64,000 nt of DNA from Lutibacter flavus (GCF_900188355.1 NZ_FZNX01000002.1:124001-188000), one strand, 5' to 3'; shown: positions 20,496 through 30,334, counted from the first letter of the stretch. The notes: generated by a model not told the origin, from the letters alone. Made by a program: numbers and translations.

Positions 20496-20765
20496 ATGTT
20501 ATACTCAATTATTATTGGAGGAATTGCTGGTTGGCTTGCTGGAAAATTAATGAAAGGTGGTGGTTTTGGGCTTTTTAAAAATATTATCTTAGGGGTATTT
20601 GGAGGTTTTGTTGGGGGTTGGATTTTTAATAAATTAGGTATCCCTTTTTTTAATAATCTATTTGATGGTATTGTTGGTGATTTAGTTGAAGGTGTTATTG
20701 GAGCGGTTGTTATTTTATTTATTGCTGGTTTAATGAAGAAAAAAGAACCTGCTTCAGAAAACTAA
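20496..20765 (+). CDS. GlsB/YeaQ/YmgE-family stress membrane protein
   Basis: An 89-aa protein with three hydrophobic, glycine-rich segments. The opening IIIGGIAGWLAGKLMKGGG and the central GVFGGFVGGWIFNKLGI are diagnostic of the transglycosylase-associated family (YeaQ/YmgE). The family is linked to stress responses, but its biochemical function is unsettled. The next membrane protein starts 6 bp downstream, so the two are probably cotranscribed. Confidence 0.9.
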   Translation: MLYSIIIGGIAGWLAGKLMKGGGFGLFKNIILGVFGGFVGGWIFNKLGIPFFNNLFDGIVGDLVEGVIGAVVILFIAGLMKKKEPASEN

Positions 20766-20771
20766 TTATAA

Positions 20772-22460
20772 ATGTTTCTTATATTATTAAGTTGGATTTA
20801 CATTTTTTTAACAACACTAAACTTTGGAATTCTATTTAAAAAAATAGTTCGGATTAAAGATTGCCATAGTGTAATTCATCACGTTTTAGGTTTATTTCTT
20901 TATACAATTTTTACAAGTATAGCGGCATTTTTTATAAGAATAAATATAGAGCTTTATGTAGCTGTTTTAATTATAAACCTAATCGTTTATTTTACAAATA
21001 GAACTGCTTTTATTAGTAATCTTAAGTCTTTCTCAAATTCAATAAAAAAACTTAGACTATTTTATAAAATAGTTTTTATTAACCTTTTTACTATTACGCT
21101 TGCTCAAAGCGCAACTAAACCATATCTTCTTGATAATGAGTCTTATTACATACAAACTGTAAAATGGATTAATGAATTTGGTTATGTAAAAGGATTGGCA
21201 AATTTGCATATATTCTTTGCGCAAAATTCAGCCTGGCATACTTTACAAGCCGGATTTAATTTTTCATTTATATCTGACCTTTTTAATGATTTAAATGGTT
21301 ATTTATTTGTTTTAATTAGTTTTCTCGCAATAGAAAAAATAAACAATTATAAATCTAATTTAGACTTGCAAAGTTTAAGTTTTGGATTGATACTCTTATT
21401 TACGTTATTTTTCATGCAGTTTATAAACGCACCATCTCCAGACCTTTTTGTTTTTACATTAACACCTTTTGTATTTTACCAATTCATCACAAATTTTAAA
21501 ACTATTGAAACAGATACATTTAAGATGATCTTAAGCTTGGTTCTTTTTTTGTGTTTTGTAAAAGTAACAACCGCAGTTTTAGTTGTTTTAGTTCTAATTT
21601 TATTTTTTAAAAACTTTCAATCATTAAAAAAACATTGGTTTAATTATACTTTATTATGCTCAGTTGTTTTTATTGTTTTCATTTCCAAAAACATTATAAT
21701 TTCAGGATATTTACTTTTTCCAATTGATGCTATAGATTTATTTAATTTTGATTGGAAAGAGCCAAAACCTTTAGTTGAATTCTATAATTACGGAACTTAT
21801 TTAGCAGGTTTTGATAACCAAGATGTGTCACAATTAACTATTCTAGAACGTTTTTGGTTTTGGTTAAATATTTCAAAATTACATGGTCTTTTTAATAAAT
21901 TATTTGTTTTATTATTAACTATTTACCCTTGGTTTATTTATAAAAGTAAAACCAAATCAGCTCTAAGTATTATTTATGTTTTGGCAGTATTACAATTAAT
22001 TATACTTTGGAATGGTTCGCCTCAATATCGGTTTTTCTTTGTTTTTATTATGTTCTTTTCAATTCAGGTATTTTTAGCAATCTTCAAACAGAAGAAGCTA
22101 ATTTTATTTTTTGTACCGGGAAGCGTTTTTTTAAGCGCCATTCCAATATTTTTAGAAGTCAATTTAAATGCTATTACAAAAAATCCATTTGCAATGAAAT
22201 TGAGCACATTTAATTCAAAAAACATACTTATTCCCGAAGGAATATCAAAAACTACAACTGTTTTTACTAAAGAAAATAGTAATGGTTTTGAATTTAATTC
22301 ACCAGGTGATGATGTCTTTTTTTGGGCTACTGGAAATGGAAATTTACCTTGTGTAAACAAACAGCAAATTGAGTTTGTGAAAAATTCATACAACTATGTT
22401 CCACAATTAAGAACTACAAATCTTAAAGATGGATTTAAATCTATAAAAATTGAAGAATAA
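20772..22460 (+). CDS. Polytopic membrane protein, LIC_10190-like
   Basis: A 562-aa protein with a dozen or more hydrophobic helices from residue 1 to about 460 and a soluble C-terminal tail. The arrangement (helices, a loop with PYLLDNESYYIQTVKWINEFG after the first four, a later PQYRFFFVF helix) resembles GT-C-type glycosyltransferases and the flavobacterial LIC_10190 family. I assign it there tentatively. A role in envelope polysaccharide or lipid glycosylation is inference only. It follows the GlsB-like gene and precedes trpS, which has its own -7 element. Confidence 0.65.
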   Translation: MFLILLSWIYIFLTTLNFGILFKKIVRIKDCHSVIHHVLGLFLYTIFTSIAAFFIRINIELYVAVLIINLIVYFTNRTAFISNLKSFSNSIKKLRLFYKIVFINLFTITLAQSATKPYLLDNESYYIQTVKWINEFGYVKGLANLHIFFAQNSAWHTLQAGFNFSFISDLFNDLNGYLFVLISFLAIEKINNYKSNLDLQSLSFGLILLFTLFFMQFINAPSPDLFVFTLTPFVFYQFITNFKTIETDTFKMILSLVLFLCFVKVTTAVLVVLVLILFFKNFQSLKKHWFNYTLLCSVVFIVFISKNIIISGYLLFPIDAIDLFNFDWKEPKPLVEFYNYGTYLAGFDNQDVSQLTILERFWFWLNISKLHGLFNKLFVLLLTIYPWFIYKSKTKSALSIIYVLAVLQLIILWNGSPQYRFFFVFIMFFSIQVFLAIFKQKKLILFFVPGSVFLSAIPIFLEVNLNAITKNPFAMKLSTFNSKNILIPEGISKTTTVFTKENSNGFEFNSPGDDVFFWATGNGNLPCVNKQQIEFVKNSYNYVPQLRTTNLKDGFKSIKIEE

Positions 22461-22536
22461 ATAATGATAGATTCTCTTATTCTAAAATTTAGATAGTTAA
22501 TCCTAAATATGTATTTTTGCCACAAATTTAAAATAA

Positions 22537-23505
22537 ATGTCAAGAATTTTAACTGGTGTTCAAAGTACAGGAACACCGCACTTAGGAAACTTATTAGGAG
22601 CAATTATTCCTGCTATTGAAATGGCAAATAATCCTAAAAACGAATCATTTTTATTTATTGCTGATTTGCATTCACTAACACAAATAAAAAACGGAAAAGA
22701 ATTACGCGAAAACACTTATAGCACAGCTGCTACTTGGCTTGCATTTGGGTTAGATGTTAACAAAACTGTTTTTTACAGACAAAGTGATATTCCTGAAGTA
22801 ACTGAACTTTCTTGGTATTTAAGTTGCTTTTTCCCATACCAACGTTTAACCTTGGCGCATAGTTTTAAAGATAAATCAGATAGATTAGAAGATGTAAATG
22901 CTGGTTTATTTGCATACCCAATGTTAATGGCTGCTGATATTTTATTGTATGATGCGGAAATAGTACCAGTTGGAAAAGACCAATTACAACATTTAGAAAT
23001 TTCTAGAGATGTTGCCAATAGATTTAATCACCAAATGGGAGATACATTGGTACCGCCAGAAGCAAAAATCCAAGATGGAACTATGTGGGTACCTGGAACT
23101 GATGGAGGGAAAATGAGTAAATCTAGTGGGAATATTATCAATTTATTTTTACCAGACAAGCAATTACGTAAGCAGATCATGAAAATTCAAACGGATTCTA
23201 CCCCATTAGAAGATCCTAAAAATCCGGATACTTGTAATTTATTTAACTTATATAAATTATTAGCTTCTGATGAGCAAATTACAGAAATGAGAGCTAATTA
23301 TGAAGGTGGAAATTATGGTTATGGCCACGCAAAACAAGCATTTTTTGAATTGTTAGTTGATAAATTTTCAGAAGAAAGAACACGCTATAATTATTATATG
23401 GAAAACTTAGAAGAAGTTGATAAAGCGTTGGCAATTGGCGCTAAAAAAGCCAAAATAGTTGCGTCAGATGTTTTAAAAAGAGTAAGAGAAAAATTGGGGT
23501 ATTAA
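22537..23505 (+). CDS. trpS: Tryptophanyl-tRNA synthetase
   Basis: A 322-aa class I aminoacyl-tRNA synthetase charging tRNA-Trp. The HIGH-type motif is TGTPHLGN (11-18) and the KMSKS loop is exact at residues 192-196. AYPMLMAADILLYDAEIVPVGKDQLQH, the family's central signature, spans about 126-152. Length is normal for bacterial TrpS. TATTTTTG at 22512-22519 is a probable -7 element, 17 nt before the start. An intrinsic terminator follows at 23532. Confidence 0.97.
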   Translation: MSRILTGVQSTGTPHLGNLLGAIIPAIEMANNPKNESFLFIADLHSLTQIKNGKELRENTYSTAATWLAFGLDVNKTVFYRQSDIPEVTELSWYLSCFFPYQRLTLAHSFKDKSDRLEDVNAGLFAYPMLMAADILLYDAEIVPVGKDQLQHLEISRDVANRFNHQMGDTLVPPEAKIQDGTMWVPGTDGGKMSKSSGNIINLFLPDKQLRKQIMKIQTDSTPLEDPKNPDTCNLFNLYKLLASDEQITEMRANYEGGNYGYGHAKQAFFELLVDKFSEERTRYNYYMENLEEVDKALAIGAKKAKIVASDVLKRVREKLGY

Positions 23506-23531
23506 ATAGTATTTGATATCTAAAAAATAGT

Positions 23532-23567
23532 AACCTATTGATTTAATAAATCAATAGGTTTTTTTAT
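23532..23567 (+). terminator. Intrinsic terminator after trpS
   Basis: A 13-bp perfect stem (23532-23544 with 23548-23560, AACCTATTGATTT) with a 3-nt loop and a T run at 23559-23565. The A-rich left flank could also end leftward transcripts from the GH26 gene. Confidence 0.85.
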
Positions 23568-23590
23568 TTTAATAAGTTTTCTATAAAAAA

Positions 23591-24736
23591 TTACTCCATC
23601 TTTATTTTATAAATATTATTCAAATCTTTCTCAAAAAGAGTGAAAGGATCGTTATAAAATTCAATAAAGTTTGGAACACTTATATGTCCTGGAAATGGAG
23701 CGTAATAATGCGTTGTACTCTTAGTATCATTTCTCCAAACCAACACATAAGAAAGTCTTAAATCATCAGTTTTCATTACTTTCAGTAATGTGTCTGTCCA
23801 CCATGAAGTGTTTGGTATCGATTCTAGTCCGGTTTCTGTAAAAGCGGCCAATTTCCCTGCTTTAATTGCATAATCTGAAACTATTTTTAATTTTCTTAAA
23901 GCTCTTTCTAAATTATAACCATCTCTACCCATATCCCCATAATTATCCATTCCGACCATATCCACCCATTCATCACCAGGGTATCTTTCTAAAAACTGGG
24001 CTTCATTATTAAATTTATTATCCGGTGAAAAGGCATAAATAAAATTATGTACTTTAAGTTCATCTCTTAAATATGAAACCGTAAATTTCCATAAAGTTTT
24101 AAACTCATCAACTGAGCAATATGGTGCGCCCCACCAAAACCATTCACCATCAAATTCATGAAAAGGTCTAAAAATAACTGGTACTTGCTCTCCGTTTTCT
24201 CCTTTAATCCTATGCGCCCAATCTGCCACATCCCTTAAAATTTCCTTATATTTTTCATGGGCATCTCCTCCAGGAATAATATGTTTAACTGCCGCCACCG
24301 AAATAGAATCTCTCCAATAAAAACCTCCTTTTGATAACGGATTGTGAAAATGCCACGCTACAGTTGTAACTCCTCCTCTATTGTAAGTTTCAACTACATT
24401 TTGTTTTAAACGTTCTTTTTCATCTTCAATATCCTTTCTTGTTTTGTTGAGACCTGAAAATCCACTTAAATCAACTCCAATCATTGCGGGATGACTTCCA
24501 ACAACAGATTTTACATCAGACCTGTCTTTATCTCCTACCCAACCATGTCCATATTCTGTTGCATGTTGATGTGCAAATAATGTATGATTTTTAGATAATT
24601 CGCCTAAATTATAGAAAAGTGTTTTTGTTTCTTCAGTAGCCTTTTCATCTATTAATTGTCCTTTTTGAGCCGAACCTAAAATAGAAAATATTAAAAAAAA
24701 CACTAAAAGTAAAAGACGTTTTTGTAAGAGTTGCAT
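23591..24736 (-). CDS. Glycoside hydrolase family 26, beta-mannanase-like
   Basis: A 381-aa exported enzyme (signal peptide about 1-23, ending GSAQ). The GH26 TIM-barrel landmarks are present: HQHATEYGHGW near the start, acid/base Glu194 in RPFHEFDGEWFWWG and nucleophile Glu301 in FTETG. Known GH26 enzymes mainly hydrolyse beta-1,4-mannan, some beta-1,3-xylan or lichenan, so mannan is the likely but unproven substrate. There is no lipobox, no T9SS domain and no SusCD pair next to it, so it may be periplasmic. It follows ccsA by 41 bp on the same strand, but a functional link is not evident. Confidence 0.88.
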   Translation of the reverse strand: MQLLQKRLLLLVFFLIFSILGSAQKGQLIDEKATEETKTLFYNLGELSKNHTLFAHQHATEYGHGWVGDKDRSDVKSVVGSHPAMIGVDLSGFSGLNKTRKDIEDEKERLKQNVVETYNRGGVTTVAWHFHNPLSKGGFYWRDSISVAAVKHIIPGGDAHEKYKEILRDVADWAHRIKGENGEQVPVIFRPFHEFDGEWFWWGAPYCSVDEFKTLWKFTVSYLRDELKVHNFIYAFSPDNKFNNEAQFLERYPGDEWVDMVGMDNYGDMGRDGYNLERALRKLKIVSDYAIKAGKLAAFTETGLESIPNTSWWTDTLLKVMKTDDLRLSYVLVWRNDTKSTTHYYAPFPGHISVPNFIEFYNDPFTLFEKDLNNIYKIKME

Positions 24737-24777
24737 TGTGCAAGTTTTAAAATAAAAAACGAAGTTAATCTAAAAAT

Positions 24778-25581
24778 TTAATACTGAGTATAAGTATGTA
24801 CACTTGTATTTGCAACTGGCAAATAGTTAACACCAAACCAACAAACCAATAAGACTACAAATGCCAAAGCTAAAATTGTAAGTGCTCGTTTAGAGTTCTG
24901 GGTATGAAAATAACGGTAATGAATATAAATTAAATAACCCATCCAGGTTAAAAACGCCCACACTTCTTTTGGATCCCAAGTCCAGTAATGCCCCCAAGCT
25001 TCTTTTGCCCATAATGCCCCAAAAAGCAATCCTAAAGTTAAAAAAGCAAAACCAATATATACTAAATTATCAGCTAGTTTTAAGGTTTCAATTTTGAAAT
25101 TTCCTTTGTAACTATCATACAAACCTTTAATGGCTACAATACTTGATGCTGCTAAAACTGCATACGAAAATAAGTACACCAACACATGTGGTATAAACCA
25201 CGGACTTTGTAATGCCGGCATTAAGGTTTTTGAATAGGTTTCCGGATTTAAGTAATTGATAGTTAAGAACATAATTGCCATAGCTATACTGTACGCTAAA
25301 AACCATTTGTATTTCCAACGAATATAGGTAACAAAACCAATTAATGGTAAAAAGGTTGCATACCAAAGTCTGGTTTCACCTAATGTTCGCATTGGTGGAC
25401 GATCTAGCTCTAACCATAATTTTACAACAAAAAGAATCATAACTGCCCAACCTGATACAAATAACAAATTGGCAATTTTTAAAGCGGCTTGTTTTTTATA
25501 TGAAATTAGTAAAAATACCAAACCAATAATCCATAAGATTACAATGATTGAACTATATAAAGGAAAATCTATCCAAGTCAT
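24778..25581 (-). CDS. ccsA: Cytochrome c assembly protein, CcsA/CcmC family
   Basis: A 267-aa integral membrane protein with about eight hydrophobic helices and the tryptophan-rich heme-handling WWD motif (WGHYWTWDPKEVWAF) flanked by histidines. It works with ResB/Ccs1 to carry heme to the outside and attach it to CxxCH apocytochromes. It is the last gene of the nrf operon, 3 bp after the resB-like gene, and would serve the nine hemes of NrfH and NrfA. Confidence 0.9.
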   Translation of the reverse strand: MTWIDFPLYSSIIVILWIIGLVFLLISYKKQAALKIANLLFVSGWAVMILFVVKLWLELDRPPMRTLGETRLWYATFLPLIGFVTYIRWKYKWFLAYSIAMAIMFLTINYLNPETYSKTLMPALQSPWFIPHVLVYLFSYAVLAASSIVAIKGLYDSYKGNFKIETLKLADNLVYIGFAFLTLGLLFGALWAKEAWGHYWTWDPKEVWAFLTWMGYLIYIHYRYFHTQNSKRALTILALAFVVLLVCWFGVNYLPVANTSVHTYTQY

Positions 25582-25584
25582 TTT

Positions 25585-26832
25585 TTATTGATTTTTAGTT
25601 ATTTTATTTCCCATCCAAAACATATAAACGGCTCCTGCAATCATCATAAAAATTCCAATATAGATTAGTGGTAGCCAAGGATCTTTTACAAGCTCTAAAA
25701 CACTTAAATTACTCCATTTTCCCATTTTATCGTCGTAGCTTAACTGATAAATTTTCCAACCTTTGTGTTTGAATGGTTTATTAACTTCTAAAACAGTGCT
25801 AATACGTTCACCTTCTTTTGTTAAAATATCAATATCCGAACTAAATTTCTTTACTTCAGGAATGGTCATTACTACTGAATAATCTTCACTAATCTTTAGT
25901 GATTCGTATGGATACCGAAAACTTCCACTACTTATCCAAGCTGTTTGTATAGAATCATTTTCAATGTTTTTTACTGAAATTGACGCAGATGGTGGAGATC
26001 CTAATTCGTTTACTGGTTCATATCGTGCTCCAATTCTTCCAGAATTTGGCAGAAAATCGTTAATTGTTACTTCAAAATTTTTGAAATAGTAGGTTTCTCC
26101 TTTTTCAACTAAATATAAATTTTTGCCATCGTTATGTGCAATGCTTCCTGTTTTGTTATCAACTAAAGCTAATTTTGGATTGTATTCATCAATTAAAAAG
26201 TCTTTTAAATAAATTGCAAAAGGCAATTCAATTTTTTGGTTATTTATATTAGTAGCTACCCAACTTGGTTTGCCTTCATATACATCTAAAGACAATCGTT
26301 GTAAATCTCCAGTTCCAAGAATTCCTGCAATTAATGCTAAAAATAAACCAGTATGATTTAAAATAAATCCGAAATTAGACCATTTAAATTGTAGAATTCT
26401 TTTAATTGAAATTAAACCTAAACAGGTTAAAAATTGAAACAAGATTAATAAAAATGCCCAATTACTTGTAATATGATTCAAGCCTAAGTTAGTTATAATT
26501 TTACTTTCTGAAGGAACCTGAGGTATAATTCCCATTACCATTACTAAAACTGTTACTAAAACAATACTTGAAATGGATGCAGGTACTTTGGTTAACCATC
26601 TAATTAATTGGGTAGTTGTAAACCACTTGTACATTACAAATAGCAATACCACATAGCCAATTAAAAAGTACAAATTAAATGGGTATGAAAGTGTAAATGC
26701 GCTACCAGAAGTACTAAATACTTCTAAAAAAAGCCCGGTTATTATTAAACCTATTCCTATAAAAAAAGATTCAACGTAACCCCAGGGATTTTCCCAAAGA
26801 TTACGTTGAATCTTTATATTATTTTCACTCAT
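25585..26832 (-). CDS. resB: Cytochrome c biogenesis protein, ResB/Ccs1-like
   Basis: A 415-aa protein with N-terminal membrane helices (about 20-85 and 90-200), a large extracytoplasmic domain and a C-terminal helix (LIYIGIFMMIAGAVYMFWMG). FKHKGWKIYQLSYD near the end is typical of ResB proteins. Its partner ccsA starts 3 bp downstream. Together they form the system II heme lyase. TATATTTG lies at 26840-26847, 7 nt before the ATG, so a near-leaderless internal transcript is conceivable in addition to readthrough from nrfA (106-bp gap). Confidence 0.85.
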   Translation of the reverse strand: MSENNIKIQRNLWENPWGYVESFFIGIGLIITGLFLEVFSTSGSAFTLSYPFNLYFLIGYVVLLFVMYKWFTTTQLIRWLTKVPASISSIVLVTVLVMVMGIIPQVPSESKIITNLGLNHITSNWAFLLILFQFLTCLGLISIKRILQFKWSNFGFILNHTGLFLALIAGILGTGDLQRLSLDVYEGKPSWVATNINNQKIELPFAIYLKDFLIDEYNPKLALVDNKTGSIAHNDGKNLYLVEKGETYYFKNFEVTINDFLPNSGRIGARYEPVNELGSPPSASISVKNIENDSIQTAWISSGSFRYPYESLKISEDYSVVMTIPEVKKFSSDIDILTKEGERISTVLEVNKPFKHKGWKIYQLSYDDKMGKWSNLSVLELVKDPWLPLIYIGIFMMIAGAVYMFWMGNKITKNQ

Positions 26833-26938
26833 ATAAAGTCAAATATAATGTTTTTTAAAATATGAGAATTTAAATGTGAAGTTTTGTAAATTTTAATCAT
26901 AGACTCACATGTAAATACCAACTACTCCATACTATATT

Positions 26939-28429
26939 TTAATATGTTGCTTCTCTTTTTTTAGCAGCTTCTTGCCATTTAGGACGCAATTCTTTTAAGA
27001 ATTTTTCTTTTTCCGCTTCTAATTTTTCCATTGGTAATCCAATGAATTTTTGAGCCGCTTCTTTAGTTTCTATTGCAGGATAAGGTACATCTCCGTTAAA
27101 TCCTAAAGTCATTAATAACTTCGCTAATTTAATTCTAGTTTCTTGCGTAATGTCGATACCTTTACCAATCACTCTACCTAATTCAACTGGTGCGTGGAAA
27201 GAACCTCCGTGAGATGCTGCAGCATAATCCCATCTCCATTGTCCTAAACGAATTCCGTGTAAAATATCTTTCATTTGAGCTTCTGTAGCTCCTAACTCCC
27301 AACACTTACCAGCTTCTACGTGAGCACGAACTAATAAACGTTCTAATTGATCACGATTTTCAATGATACGATCTTGGTTATCAAATACGTTTTTGATTAA
27401 CTCTTCTTTTTCTTCACGGTGACAAACCTGACAAGAATTAGCTACGTTGTTTAAAGGAGATTGAATATGGTGATCTGTAAATTTTTGTCCACCTTCAGTT
27501 TTGTAAGGCATATGACAATCTGAACATGAAACACCTCTTTGTCCGTGGATACCCATTTTAAATACTTCGTATCCTGGATGTTGAGCTTTTAACATTTTTG
27601 CTTTACTAATTTTGTGAGTCCAATCTACGTGACCAACATTGTCATAGTATTTCTCCATGTCTTCAACTGTTTGTCCTTCATCCCAAGGGAATACTAAGTA
27701 AGGAATTCCTTTACTCTCTGGAAGATTTTTATTGAAATAATATTCAGAGTGACATTGTGCACATACTAAAGATCGCATTTCATTATGAGATGCTTTAGTA
27801 ATGTCCTTTCCTTGGCGCGCAAATGCTTCAATTAAAGCGGGTTGTGTAATTGTTAATTTCATTGATTTTTCACTGTGACAGTTTGCACAACCAATTGAGT
27901 TTACAATTTCCTCTCCTTTACTTGCCCATTTTCCACTATAATATTCATTAACTCCAATTTCGTTAATTAAACGTGGAACATCTGGAGATTTACATGTCCA
28001 ACAAGTGGATGGCATAGGTCCATCATTTGGTCCTGTTGGTCCACCTGTTCTTAACGAATTTGAAAGATCGTCTATAGCATGTTGATGACCACGACTTTGA
28101 TTGTAATCTTTTGCAAAACCATAACCAGCCCAAAGCACCACCAAACGAGGGTCTACTTCTAACATATCAATCTCTGCAGAACCATTGTATTTCGATTTAA
28201 AGTCACTTTGTTCCGTTTTAGACCAAGATTGAAACTCACGTGGAAAATTTTCTCCCCAAACTTCATTTCTAGGTTCTAATTTTTTAATTTCCACCATTGG
28301 AGTATAAGCAAATTTAGCCTCCATTTTACGCTCTGTTATTGAAGAAACTAAAAGTCCTAACAAAAACACTACTACTAAAGATGCTAAAAATAGCACCCAG
28401 TTTTTCCAAGGTTTTCTTGTGTTACTCAT
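26939..28429 (-). CDS. nrfA: Ammonia-forming cytochrome c nitrite reductase
   Basis: A 496-aa pentaheme enzyme reducing nitrite to ammonium with six electrons in the periplasm. The catalytic heme has the diagnostic CxxCK site (CWTCK, 143-147). Four CxxCH sites follow (181-185, 223-227, 302-306, 333-337). An N-terminal hydrophobic segment (about 10-30) is a signal or anchor. It overlaps nrfH by 8 bp, so it is translationally coupled to its electron donor. Hemes would be inserted by the downstream resB/ccsA products. Confidence 0.97.
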   Translation of the reverse strand: MSNTRKPWKNWVLFLASLVVVFLLGLLVSSITERKMEAKFAYTPMVEIKKLEPRNEVWGENFPREFQSWSKTEQSDFKSKYNGSAEIDMLEVDPRLVVLWAGYGFAKDYNQSRGHQHAIDDLSNSLRTGGPTGPNDGPMPSTCWTCKSPDVPRLINEIGVNEYYSGKWASKGEEIVNSIGCANCHSEKSMKLTITQPALIEAFARQGKDITKASHNEMRSLVCAQCHSEYYFNKNLPESKGIPYLVFPWDEGQTVEDMEKYYDNVGHVDWTHKISKAKMLKAQHPGYEVFKMGIHGQRGVSCSDCHMPYKTEGGQKFTDHHIQSPLNNVANSCQVCHREEKEELIKNVFDNQDRIIENRDQLERLLVRAHVEAGKCWELGATEAQMKDILHGIRLGQWRWDYAAASHGGSFHAPVELGRVIGKGIDITQETRIKLAKLLMTLGFNGDVPYPAIETKEAAQKFIGLPMEKLEAEKEKFLKELRPKWQEAAKKREATY

Positions 28430-29036
28430 CTTTTTTATTTTTTTGATTATCTGATTCTTTTAAATATTTACTTAACCACGCCGGTACTGTTTCCTGATGT
28501 TCTTCGTCTATTTTACCATAATATTTTACAGAAGATAAACTATGAATGCTTCCGTGTGGCACTTCCTGGTGACAGGTCCAACATTTTCTTTCGGTCCTGT
28601 TCTCTTTATGGTCTTCAACCAAACCACTTAATCTGGCATCTGTTACTTGATCTTCGTGGCATCTAATACAGTTACTTTGTACTACTTCAACACCAGCTTC
28701 CTTCATTCTAATTACTTCAGGTTCACCTCGTGTTAAAAATACCGATGCATGATACATTCCATCCTTAGCTTTAAACAAATACTTTTTAAAGACGTTATCT
28801 TGTGGAACATGACAATCATTACATGAAGCCCATTCTCTATGAGAACTATTTTGCCAAGTTGCATACTGAGGAGTCATTACATGACAGTTAGCACACGTTT
28901 TTGGATCATCAGAAAGATATGATACCGCCTTAGATTCGATAAGTGCATACAATGTAAGTCCAGTCATAGCACCCATTAAAATTAGCACTGGTAAGCGCCA
29001 TTCAGGTGGTGGAATTAATTTTTTAAAAATGCTCAT
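28422..29036 (-). CDS. nrfH: NrfH, membrane tetraheme quinol dehydrogenase of the nitrite reductase
   Basis: A 204-aa NapC/NirT-family protein with one N-terminal helix (about 14-33) and four CxxCH heme sites (48-52, 72-76, 123-127, 152-156). The CHVMTPQ motif after the first heme holds the methionine typical of NrfH. It oxidises menaquinol and passes electrons to NrfA, whose start it overlaps. A barrel-protein gene ends 22 bp upstream. Confidence 0.95.
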   Translation of the reverse strand: MSIFKKLIPPPEWRLPVLILMGAMTGLTLYALIESKAVSYLSDDPKTCANCHVMTPQYATWQNSSHREWASCNDCHVPQDNVFKKYLFKAKDGMYHASVFLTRGEPEVIRMKEAGVEVVQSNCIRCHEDQVTDARLSGLVEDHKENRTERKCWTCHQEVPHGSIHSLSSVKYYGKIDEEHQETVPAWLSKYLKESDNQKNKKDE

Positions 29037-29058
29037 AATCTTGAATTTAAGGATTCTA

Positions 29059-30297
29059 TTATTTTGATGAAAATAATGTTGGTTTAATAGTAAGCATCAA
29101 CCAAGCCCAGTTATTTCCATTACCATCTGCATTATTTTTTAATACTTCTAGCCCTTCTTTCGCAAACATTTGAGAATATCCAGCTGCAATACTTACATCT
29201 TTATTTAATTTGTGCCCATATACTAAATCAAGTTCAGTTCCTAAATTTTTATCTACACCATTTGCAATTTCTGATTGTGCTGAAAAGCTATGTAAAAAAG
29301 CTGTTAAGCTAGATTTTTCACCTAATTTAGTTCCAACTTTAGCATAAATATCAATTAAACCAACACTGTTTCCATGGTTCCCAACATAGAAATAATCCAT
29401 AAATCCGTTAAATTTGTGGTTTGTTCCGTAGAAAGGTGTAAAAGCTTTGTTTTCAGAAGCATCACCATCATAATCATTACCCGACTGCATTTCAAAACCT
29501 AAACCTAAGTTTACTTTTGAAGAAGCTTTATATCCTAAATCTAATCCTACTAAATAAGCGCTTAAATCACGATCTGCAACATCTTTTCCTGTTTGCAAAT
29601 AAACATTTGCATTAACACTTAAAGCATTAGATGCTTTAAAATTAAGATGAGTTCCAAAAGTTTGGCTATAACGAGTTTCTTCAGCAGCTACATTTTGTAA
29701 ACCGTTGTTTAAGAATAAAAAACTTGCTTTAAAATTATTGAAATCTTTATGAAACCAAGCATATTGCATAGCTTTGTAATTTCCTGCTACGTTATAGATA
29801 TTTCCAAATAAGGCTTCTCCATTTTGATTGTATGCAATACCTAAATCTAATTTGTAGTTTTCATTTCCAAATTTGAAGATTGCTGCATCATGGCTACGAC
29901 CTTGTTGCGCCCAACCAACGTTTCCAAACATACGGCTATCATCGTAAATAATTTCTTGGCGACCTAATTTAACCGCGAAATTTGGGTTAAACTTTACCTG
30001 TCCCCAAGCTTCGTGTAAAGCTAAACTATTACCATTGTCTGCTAATTGTTTTACATCTCCCCATACTCTTACATCTTGCACGCTTATAAAAAATGTGTAA
30101 TCTTCAGAAATAAACCAGGTGTTTAAACGAGTACGCTGTGACACAAATAACGCAGCATCGGAACCATCTGCAGTTAAGGTTTTATATCCATTTCTATATT
30201 CTGTTCTAGGTCTTAATTCACCACTAATGGTTAATTGAGCAAAACTATTTACTGCCGATAAAATAAATAAGGCAACTATTAAATTTTTAATTTTCAT
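29059..30297 (-). CDS. Outer-membrane beta-barrel, alginate-export-like, leading the nrf operon
   Basis: A 412-aa protein with signal peptide (ends NSFAQ) followed by alternating strands through to the C-terminus, as in the alginate_exp (porin-like) family. ISGELRPRTEYRNGY and the long AWGQVKFNPNFAVKLGRQEIIYDD segment are characteristic. It is the first gene of the nrfHA-resB-ccsA operon with a 22-bp gap to nrfH. A role as outer-membrane channel for nitrite or another small anion is a guess from context. Alginate export itself is not supported, as no alginate genes are nearby. Confidence 0.75.
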   Translation of the reverse strand: MKIKNLIVALFILSAVNSFAQLTISGELRPRTEYRNGYKTLTADGSDAALFVSQRTRLNTWFISEDYTFFISVQDVRVWGDVKQLADNGNSLALHEAWGQVKFNPNFAVKLGRQEIIYDDSRMFGNVGWAQQGRSHDAAIFKFGNENYKLDLGIAYNQNGEALFGNIYNVAGNYKAMQYAWFHKDFNNFKASFLFLNNGLQNVAAEETRYSQTFGTHLNFKASNALSVNANVYLQTGKDVADRDLSAYLVGLDLGYKASSKVNLGLGFEMQSGNDYDGDASENKAFTPFYGTNHKFNGFMDYFYVGNHGNSVGLIDIYAKVGTKLGEKSSLTAFLHSFSAQSEIANGVDKNLGTELDLVYGHKLNKDVSIAAGYSQMFAKEGLEVLKNNADGNGNNWAWLMLTIKPTLFSSK

Positions 30298-30313
30298 TTT
30301 AAGTTTGAATTAA

Positions 30314-30327
30314 TTGTTTTAAATCAA
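30314..30327 (-). promoter_or_regulatory. Possible CRP/FNR-type operator before the nrf operon
   Basis: Read leftward the site is TTGATTTAAAACAA, nine of ten conserved bases of the FNR/CRP-like palindrome TTGAT-N4-ATCAA, 17 nt before the first start of the nrf operon. An anaerobic or nitrosative-stress regulator of the CRP/FNR family would make sense here. A chance match in AT-rich DNA is possible. Confidence 0.3.
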
Positions 30328-30334
30328 GGACAAA

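Noticed and set aside
23591-24736. A polysaccharide utilisation locus around the GH26 enzyme
   Set aside because: No SusC/SusD pair, sugar transporter or second glycosidase is adjacent.
29059-30297. Alginate export function
   Set aside because: Only the barrel family fits; there are no alginate synthesis or regulation genes nearby, and the operon is for nitrite reduction.
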